This document shows, piece by piece, positions 39,921 through 44,642 of a DNA stretch of 44,642 nt. Made by a program: the position numbers and the translations under genes. The notes below the pieces were generated by a model. That model was not told the origin of the DNA. It made no database searches and saw nothing but the letters and a program-made list of their open reading frames with translations. The DNA is from Myxococcales bacterium (GTDB taxonomy: Bacteria; Myxococcota_A; Polyangia; GCA-2747355), in NCBI GenBank assembly GCA_020431405.1, contig JAGQIK010000228.1, forward strand, positions 1 through 44,642, in the 5' to 3' direction. Position 1 is the first letter of the stretch. Each line of letters begins with the position of its first letter.

Positions 39921-40643
39921 ATGACTAGAACCATGACGATTATCGCGGCGCTCGCGCTTGCCCTGGGGCTCGGCGCCTGCGACGGCATCGAAGACACCCT
40001 GCCGCCCGATCCGCTCGCGGGGGTGCGCGGCGACGTGCCTAGCGCTATCGCCGCCGACCACGCCGTCGCCACCACCACCGAGACCTTCGAGCAGCCGCTG
40101 GCGCTCGGCGCGTCGCAGACGGTCTGCCTATTCTTCCCCGACAGCGGCGAGCAGGTGCGCATGCGCTCGACCGACGCGTCCATCGCGCAGGTCGCCTGCT
40201 CGAGCGGACACCGGCAAATGCCAGATGGTGTGCAGAGCCTCTACTGCAAGGTCTGGGGCCGCGCACTCGGCCGCGCCCGGCTCGATCTCGTCACCGCCAG
40301 CGGCAAGACCATCGACACGCTCACCGTCACCGTCGCGCGCGCCGCTGGCGTGGCGTTCTACAACAGCCATGACCGGGCGGGCGGCGAGCTGCGGCTGATC
40401 CGCGACGAGCAGCTCTCGCTGCGCGCGCGCCCGCACGACGCCGACGGCGGCTGGATGACCGGAGAGAGCCACGCGCCGTTCGTGCTCGACGATGCGTCGA
40501 TGTTCGTGCTCGAGCCCAACTGGGTGCCGCACCAGCTCGACGGCTACATGCTCAAGGGCAAGACCGCGCGCTCCGGCTGCACCGCCGCGCGTGTGTCGTG
40601 GCTCGGCTTCGACGTCGAGCAGCGCATCTGCGTGAGCGAGTAG
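39921..40643 (+). CDS. Lipoprotein with Ig-like fold features
   Basis: The ATG at 39921 has AGGAG six bases upstream; lipobox LGAC (Cys20). The 240-aa product has a short acidic spacer and beta-strand-rich domains. The first (about residues 50-135) has RMRSTDASIAQVAC and GRARLDLVTASGKTIDTLTV, resembling bacterial Ig-like (Big-type) domains; the second (about 135-240) is unassigned. Five cysteines follow the lipobox. It is divergent from the small membrane protein across 259 bp that must hold both promoters, and 33 bp upstream of the diguanylate cyclase. Confidence 0.75.
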   Translation: MTRTMTIIAALALALGLGACDGIEDTLPPDPLAGVRGDVPSAIAADHAVATTTETFEQPLALGASQTVCLFFPDSGEQVRMRSTDASIAQVACSSGHRQMPDGVQSLYCKVWGRALGRARLDLVTASGKTIDTLTVTVARAAGVAFYNSHDRAGGELRLIRDEQLSLRARPHDADGGWMTGESHAPFVLDDASMFVLEPNWVPHQLDGYMLKGKTARSGCTAARVSWLGFDVEQRICVSE

Positions 40644-40676
40644 CGGTCTACCGGGCAGGGCTGATACCGTGACGAG

Positions 40677-41675
40677 GTGGACGCACCAAGCCGCGAGCGC
40701 TGGCTGTTGGCGCTGTTGTACCAGCTCGGACAGCGCATCAGCGGCGGCGCGCCCCTCGAAGACCTGCTCGCTCACATCGCCGAGGCGGCCTGCGAGCTGA
40801 GCAGTGCAGAGTCGGCGTCGGTGATGCTGCTCGACGACAAGCGGCGACAGCTGCTGTGCGCCGCGAGCTACGGACTGAGCGACGCCGAAGCGGCTGCAGC
40901 ACGCTTCGCGCTCGGCGAAGGCCTCGCCGGCTGGGTCGCCGAGCACGGCGAGCCCGCCACCGTCGGCGACACGTCGCGCGACCCGCGCTTCGTGGAGGTC
41001 GTCGGCCAGCAGCCGGCGCGGCTGCGCAGCCTCTGCTGCGTGCCGATGTTCGCGCGCTCGGGCCTCATCGGCGTGGTCACCATCGGCTCGCCGGAGCTCG
41101 ATCGCTTCAGCGCCGACGACGAGGAGCTGCTCGGCTACATGGCGGCGGCCGTCGCCAAGGACGTCGAGAATGGGCGCCTCTATCGGCTGGCGATCACCGA
41201 CGCACTGACGGGGCTATACAACCGCCAGCACGTCGGCGAGAAGCTGCCGCAGGAGATCGCGCGCCACCGACGCTACCAGCAGCCGCTGTCGCTGTTGCTG
41301 CTCGATGCCGATCACTTCAAGCAGGTCAACGATCGCCACGGTCACGACGTCGGCGACGAGGTGCTGCGCGGGCTGGCGCAGAGGCTGCGCGAGAGCACGC
41401 GCGACGCCGACATCGTGGCGCGCTACGGCGGCGAGGAGTTCATGGTGTTGCTGCCCAACACCGCCGAGGAAGGCGCCGAGAACCTCGCCGAGCGACTGCG
41501 CGCGGCGGTGCGCGACACGCCGATCGCCGCTGCGGGCGTGGCGGTGTCGATGACGCTGAGCGCCGGCCTCGTCACGTTGGGCGACGGCGAGAACGCCGAG
41601 GCGCTGGTCAAGCGCGCCGACCAGGCGCTCTATCGCGCCAAGAACAGCGGCCGCGACCGCATCGAGATCGGCTAG
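40677..41675 (+). CDS. GAF-GGDEF diguanylate cyclase
   Basis: A 332-aa soluble enzyme that makes cyclic di-GMP from two GTP. The GAF domain spans about residues 15-160. The GGDEF domain (about 165-332) contains TDALTGLYNRQH, LLDADHFKQVNDRHGHDVGD and the active GGEEF motif starting at residue 251. An allosteric inhibition site RDAD (242-245) lies exactly five residues before GGEEF, so product inhibition is likely. The GTG start at 40677 fits the domain boundary. Its TAG stop overlaps the start of the inverted 64-bp repeat. It is an active counterpart to the degenerate GGDEF module in the activator at 9530. Confidence 0.92.
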   Translation: MDAPSRERWLLALLYQLGQRISGGAPLEDLLAHIAEAACELSSAESASVMLLDDKRRQLLCAASYGLSDAEAAAARFALGEGLAGWVAEHGEPATVGDTSRDPRFVEVVGQQPARLRSLCCVPMFARSGLIGVVTIGSPELDRFSADDEELLGYMAAAVAKDVENGRLYRLAITDALTGLYNRQHVGEKLPQEIARHRRYQQPLSLLLLDADHFKQVNDRHGHDVGDEVLRGLAQRLRESTRDADIVARYGGEEFMVLLPNTAEEGAENLAERLRAAVRDTPIAAAGVAVSMTLSAGLVTLGDGENAEALVKRADQALYRAKNSGRDRIEIG

Positions 41676-41824
41676 GGTCACTCTATGCCGCGCAAACACC
41701 CGAATCTAAAGGGCGCGTAGGCGACAATGACAAAACCGGTCGTGCGATATCCGCACAACCGGTTTTGTCATTATGCGCTTTGCGCCCTTTGATTCCGGCG
41801 GGTTCTCGATCGTAGAGTGACCCT
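41674..41824. repeat. 151-bp imperfect inverted repeat: two 64-bp arms facing each other
   Basis: The left arm (41674-41737) and right arm (41761-41824, inverted) match each other and the single arm at 879-942 in length and in the conserved blocks AGGGTCACTCTA, AAGGGC and AATGACAAAAC. Sequence between the blocks differs among arms. The ends lie within the stop codons of the two convergent genes (TAG of the diguanylate cyclase, TAG of the epimerase), so the element fills the whole gap. No transposase is encoded. It could be a terminator-like 3' module, a MITE-type element, or a protein-binding repeat. Confidence 0.8.
41726..41772. terminator. Candidate bidirectional terminator hairpin in the repeat core
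   Basis: AATGACAAAACCGGT (41726-41740) pairs with ACCGGTTTTGTCATT (41758-41772); inside, GTGCG pairs with CGCAC around an ATATC loop, giving a 21-position stem with one C/A mismatch. The GGTTTTGTCATT arm provides a short T-run on either strand, and the two flanking genes converge here. This fits a shared terminator, although the T-run lies inside the stem rather than after it, so termination would not be of the classic form. Confidence 0.55.
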
Positions 41825-42767
41825 AGGTTTGGCGGTACCAGGCGACGAAGCGCGCGAGGCCCTGCTCGAGCGTGGTCGACGGCGCGTAGCCGAGCTCGTC
41901 GCGTGCGCGCGAGATGTCGGCGCTGGTGATCGGAACGTCGCCGGGCTGCAGCGGCAGCTGCTCGATGTCGAGCTCGCGACCGGTGGCCACGCCGATGGCG
42001 GCGATGAGGTCGCGCAGCAGCACGGCGTGGTCGCCGCCGAGGTTGTAGATCGCGAAGCGCCCCGCCTGCTGACGATCGAGCGCGGCGATGCTGCCCGCGA
42101 CGATGTCGTCGATGAAGGTGTAGTCGCGCCCCGAGCTGCCGTCGCCGAACATCGGGATCTGCTCGCCGCGCTCGGCGAGGCGCACGAACTTGTGGATCGC
42201 CATCTCCGGGCGCTGCCCAGGGCCGTAGACGGTGAAGTAACGCAAGCACGTTACGGCTGTGCCGTGGAGCTCGTTGTGCGCTGCGCAGCAAAGCTCGGTG
42301 GCCTTCTTGCTGGCGGCGTAGGGCGACGCGGGGCGGTCGCACGCGTCGTCCTCGCGAAAGGGCACCTGCGAGCGCGATCCGTAGACCGACGAGGACGAGG
42401 CGACGACGACGCGGTCGACGCCGGCCTCGCGGCAGCGCTCGAGCAGCGACATGGTGCCTTCGACGTTGACGCGCATGTAGCGCGCTGGCGCTGCGATGGA
42501 CGGTCGGACGCCGGCGAGGGCGGCGAGGTGCATCACCGCGTCGGCGCCGGCCAGCGAGCGCGCGACGGCTTCATCGTCGAGCAGATCGCCCTCGATCAGC
42601 GAGAAGGCCTCGTGCACGGCCAAGCGGGCGACGTTGCGCTCCTTGAGCGCGCGGTCGTAGTAGGGATCGAAGTTGTCGAGGCCGCAGACGGTGTCGCCGC
42701 GCTCGAGCAGCGCCTGGCAGATGGCCGAGCCGATGAAGCCCGCGGCGCCTGTGACCAAGATGCGCAT
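41823..42767 (-). CDS. NAD-dependent sugar-nucleotide epimerase, UDP-glucuronate 4-epimerase-like
   Basis: A 314-aa extended short-chain dehydrogenase: Rossmann motif GAAGFIG (residues 7-13), SSSSVYG, and the catalytic YAASK. DNFDPYYD and GVRPS are close to signatures of UDP-glucuronate 4-epimerases (DNFxxYYD, GVRxS), and the late RDYTFIDDIV matches that subgroup. It would supply UDP-galacturonate or a related sugar for LPS, capsule or exopolysaccharide. It is the last of a minus-strand run starting with a sugar nucleotidyltransferase at the window edge, which supports a glycan role. Subgroup assignment is by motif only. Confidence 0.85.
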   Translation of the reverse strand: MRILVTGAAGFIGSAICQALLERGDTVCGLDNFDPYYDRALKERNVARLAVHEAFSLIEGDLLDDEAVARSLAGADAVMHLAALAGVRPSIAAPARYMRVNVEGTMSLLERCREAGVDRVVVASSSSVYGSRSQVPFREDDACDRPASPYAASKKATELCCAAHNELHGTAVTCLRYFTVYGPGQRPEMAIHKFVRLAERGEQIPMFGDGSSGRDYTFIDDIVAGSIAALDRQQAGRFAIYNLGGDHAVLLRDLIAAIGVATGRELDIEQLPLQPGDVPITSADISRARDELGYAPSTTLEQGLARFVAWYRQT

Positions 42768-42808
42768 CGCGACGACTGTAGCGTTGGAACGGCCCCGGCG
42801 TCGACGTT

Positions 42809-42848
42809 ATCTCCGAGGGGGCTACGGCATCTCCGCGGGCCCTACGGC
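42809..42848. repeat. Imperfect 20-bp tandem duplication across the tlyA stop codon
   Basis: Units 42809-42828 and 42829-42848 match at all but a few positions (ATCTCCG and CTACGGC are common to both). The second unit covers the end of the tlyA coding sequence including its stop codon at 42842-42844. A local duplication of the gene's 3' end explains it; no function is apparent. Confidence 0.7.
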
Positions 42849-43618
42849 GCGCCGAGGTAGGCCAGCGCCTCGACGTTGCCGTTGGGGCCGGCCACGGGCG
42901 AGTCGATGGTGTCGCGCACCTCGAAGCCGCGATCCGTCAGCCAGCGCAGCACCGAGTCGATTGCGCGTTGGCGCACCTCGCCGCGCACGACGCCGCCCTT
43001 GCCGACGTTTTCGCGGCCGGCCTCGAACTGCGGCTTGACCAGCGCGACGATGGGCGCACCGCTGTGGTCGAGCACGGCGGCGACGGCGGGCAGCACCAGG
43101 CGCAGCGAGATGAACGAGACGTCGACGACGGCGAGCACGGGCGGCCACACGTCGGCGGAGACGCGCGCACGCAGGTCCTCGCGCGCGACGTTGCGCGCGT
43201 TGAGCCGCTCGATGGAGGTCACGCGCGAGTCGGTCTGCAGCTTCCAGGCGAGCTGGCCGTAGCCGACGTCGACGGCGATGACGTGCCGGGCGCCGCGCTG
43301 CAGCAGGCAGTCGGTGAAGCCGCCCGTGGAGGCGCCGACATCGAGCGCCACCTGGCCCTCGACGACGAGCCGCTCGCCGAGGTGCTCGAGCATCGCCTCG
43401 AGCTTCTCGCCGCCGCGCGAGACGAAGCGCGCCGGCTCGCCGCGCAGCCGCACCTCGCAGTCGTCGGGGTACTGCGTGCCGGCTTTGGTGGCAGGCGCGT
43501 CGTTGACGAGCACTTGGCCGGCGAGGATCAGCGCCTGTGCCTTGTGCCTCGACTCGGCGAGGCCGCGCGCGACGACCAGTTGATCGAGGCGCACCTTGGT
43601 GGACTTGTCGTTGCTCAT
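42842..43618 (-). CDS. tlyA: TlyA-family rRNA 2'-O-methyltransferase
   Basis: The 258-aa product starts at the ATG (43618) inside an ATGA overlap with the upstream outer-membrane protein gene. An N-terminal S4 RNA-binding domain (about residues 8-70; RLDQLVVARGLAESRHKAQA) is followed by an FtsJ-like methyltransferase domain with SAM motif DVGASTGGFTDCLLQ, KVDVS-type core VVDVSFISL, and LVKPQFE with the catalytic lysine. TlyA methylates ribose 2'-OH of cytidines in 16S and/or 23S rRNA in the cytoplasm. Length and order are normal. Coupling to an outer-membrane protein gene is unusual in function but clear in layout. Confidence 0.92.
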   Translation of the reverse strand: MSNDKSTKVRLDQLVVARGLAESRHKAQALILAGQVLVNDAPATKAGTQYPDDCEVRLRGEPARFVSRGGEKLEAMLEHLGERLVVEGQVALDVGASTGGFTDCLLQRGARHVIAVDVGYGQLAWKLQTDSRVTSIERLNARNVAREDLRARVSADVWPPVLAVVDVSFISLRLVLPAVAAVLDHSGAPIVALVKPQFEAGRENVGKGGVVRGEVRQRAIDSVLRWLTDRGFEVRDTIDSPVAGPNGNVEALAYLGAP

Positions 43619-44406
43619 CGCGGTGGTTTCTTCGGGCAGCCATCGGGTGGGACGCCCGGCGTCTCGCGACAGAGGTCCTTGTCGTCGGGCACGCCGTCGC
43701 CGTCGTTGTCGGGATCGGGGCAGCCATCGTCGTCTTGATAGCCGTCGGGGTCTTCGAGCGCGTTGGGGCAGCGGTCGTCGCGGTCGAGCACGCCATCGCC
43801 GTCGCTGTCGAGCGGCGGCAGCACCACGTCGGGCGCGCGGCGCACGGCGACGAAGCCGAGCGACAGGCCCAGCGTGATGGTGAACGTGTGCGCCACGCTG
43901 CCGTTCTGCTGGGCGTCGGACATCGAGTGCGTGAAGTCGAGCCGCGCCAGCGTGCGCCCCCACAGCCGCACCTTGAGCCCCGCGCTCCAGCCCACCACCG
44001 GATCGGTGTCGCGGCCGACCACCGAGCCGGGCGTAAAGAGCGTGATCGCGCCGCCCGAGACGGCGACGAAGGGGCGCACGCGACCGGTGAGCAGGTCGAA
44101 CGCCGCCTCGGCGCGATAGGAGAGCAAGAGCGCCGCGCGCTCGCCGATGCGTCCCACGTGCGCGCCGAGCAGCGGGCCAAGGCACAGCCGCTGGCCGATG
44201 CAGTACTGAGCGCGCAGATCGAAGGCGGCGAGGGTGGTGCCGACGATGCCCGAGCGCACGTTGGCCAGCTGGGCGTAGTCGCCGAGGTCTTGCGTGCTGG
44301 AGAGCTTGTGAATGCCGGCGCCGAGCGAGATCTCGACCACGTCGTCGGCGAGCGCGCTCGACGGCGTGCAGCAGAGCACGACGATCGCCGCGGCGAGGCG
44401 TCTCAT
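43615..44406 (-). CDS. Outer-membrane beta-barrel-like protein with TSP3 calcium repeats
   Basis: The ATG at 44406 overlaps the stop of the upstream gene by one base and gives a signal peptide ending SSALA (about residues 1-20). The 263-aa product has a glycine- and aromatic-rich beta-strand pattern (about 20-195) typical of small barrels, then TSP3-type Asp-rich repeats (about 200-255; DSDGDGVLDRDDRCPN, DNDGDGVPDDKDLC) and a final CPKKPPR. Unlike the protein at 19496 it lacks an OmpA domain, so it may have lost or never had the peptidoglycan anchor. It overlaps tlyA by four bases. Confidence 0.82.
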   Translation of the reverse strand: MRRLAAAIVVLCCTPSSALADDVVEISLGAGIHKLSSTQDLGDYAQLANVRSGIVGTTLAAFDLRAQYCIGQRLCLGPLLGAHVGRIGERAALLLSYRAEAAFDLLTGRVRPFVAVSGGAITLFTPGSVVGRDTDPVVGWSAGLKVRLWGRTLARLDFTHSMSDAQQNGSVAHTFTITLGLSLGFVAVRRAPDVVLPPLDSDGDGVLDRDDRCPNALEDPDGYQDDDGCPDPDNDGDGVPDDKDLCRETPGVPPDGCPKKPPR

Positions 44407-44642
44407 TAGCGCTCGTGCCTCGTCATGCCGATCGTCGCCGGGTCGACCTCGATCACGCCCTCGGGCGTGACGATGCAGCGATCGAGGCGTCCCTCGGCGC
44501 GTGCCCCCGGCCAGACCACGCACTGGCTGAGCATCGCGCCGGCGGCCACCTCGGCGCCGGCGCCGACGATCACCTGGCGCGCGAGCTGCGCGCTGGGGTG
44601 CACGTTCGCCGCGGCGCCGACGATCACGTCGTGCCCGCCGAC
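44406..44642 (-). CDS. C-terminal part of a sugar-1-phosphate nucleotidyltransferase (5' end outside window)
   Basis: The frame is open to the window's right edge. The visible 78 residues contain left-handed beta-helix hexapeptide-like turns (VIVGAAANVHPSAQL, VIVGAGAEVAAGAML) and end in QCVVWPGARAEGRLDRCIVTP, which matches the C-terminal acyltransferase-like helix of mannose-1-phosphate guanylyltransferase/glucose-1-phosphate nucleotidyltransferase proteins. The catalytic nucleotidyltransferase domain would be upstream, outside the window. Its TAA stop overlaps the ATG of the next gene by one base. With the epimerase it suggests activated-sugar supply. Confidence 0.75.
   Translation of the reverse strand, partial: VGGHDVIVGAAANVHPSAQLARQVIVGAGAEVAAGAMLSQCVVWPGARAEGRLDRCIVTPEGVIEVDPATIGMTRHER

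Noticed and set aside
40856-41815. Open frame reading through the inverted repeat with a GSLY ... NDKTG peptide; similar peptide on the opposite strand (41683-42342)
   Set aside because: The peptide similarity arises because both frames read the same repeat arm. The frames overlap confident genes, so the repeat is better described as DNA or RNA than as protein.

Overview
The window is very GC-rich, densely coded DNA from a Gram-negative bacterium, almost certainly a member of the Myxococcota. The evidence is two giant FG-GAP proteins ending in a MYXO-CTERM-type sorting tail, two eukaryotic-like Ser/Thr kinases, a PP2C phosphatase, an FHA-type sigma-54 activator, a triple-FHA ABC transporter, and many lipoproteins with Asp/Ala/Gly- or Thr/Pro-rich linkers. 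I saw no rRNA, tRNA, CRISPR array, phage or insertion-sequence transposase. Genus cannot be settled by reading alone.

Layout. 1-880: the end of an unrecognised Cys-rich protein and a small membrane protein. 943-3155 (minus): a 3-hydroxyacyl-CoA dehydrogenase and the tRNA methylthiotransferase MtaB. 3346-11440 (plus): a tight seven-gene run of an exported C39-like cysteine peptidase, an exported M14-type metallopeptidase, a membrane-anchored CHAT protease, a Cys-rich lipoprotein, an FG-GAP lipoprotein, a second Cys-rich lipoprotein and an FHA/degenerate-GGDEF/sigma-54 activator. 11572-20914 (plus): a possible 35-aa leader ORF, two tandem paralogous propeller proteins of about 1,280 aa, and an OmpA-family protein with TSP3 calcium repeats. 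20923-25299: two Ser/Thr kinases around a sodium:solute symporter. 25312-30075 (minus): a C10-like cysteine peptidase lipoprotein, the third Cys-rich lipoprotein (fused to TPRs), a beta-lactamase-fold lipoprotein and an unknown protein. 30393-39661: a signalling and envelope block with a Cys-rich lipoprotein, the FHA-ABC transporter, two further lipoproteins, a PATAN/J-domain/TPR protein, a DUF192 protein, PP2C and small membrane proteins. 39921-44642: a lipoprotein, a GAF-GGDEF diguanylate cyclase, then a minus-strand set of a sugar-nucleotide epimerase, TlyA, an outer-membrane protein and the end of a sugar nucleotidyltransferase.

How it fits together. The chromosomal section looks devoted to envelope and surface proteins plus phospho-dependent signalling. 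Kinases (20923, 23920), a phosphatase (37985) and FHA readers (9530, 31352) could form one Thr-phosphorylation circuit, but that is inference.

Two things look previously undescribed. First, a lipoprotein domain with eight cysteines occurs three times, each time close to exported or membrane-anchored proteases (6555, 9017, 26984). Second, a 64-bp modular repeat begins within the stop codon of genes and fills the space between convergent genes; it is present once as a single arm (879-942) and once as a 151-bp inverted pair with a long central hairpin (41674-41824).
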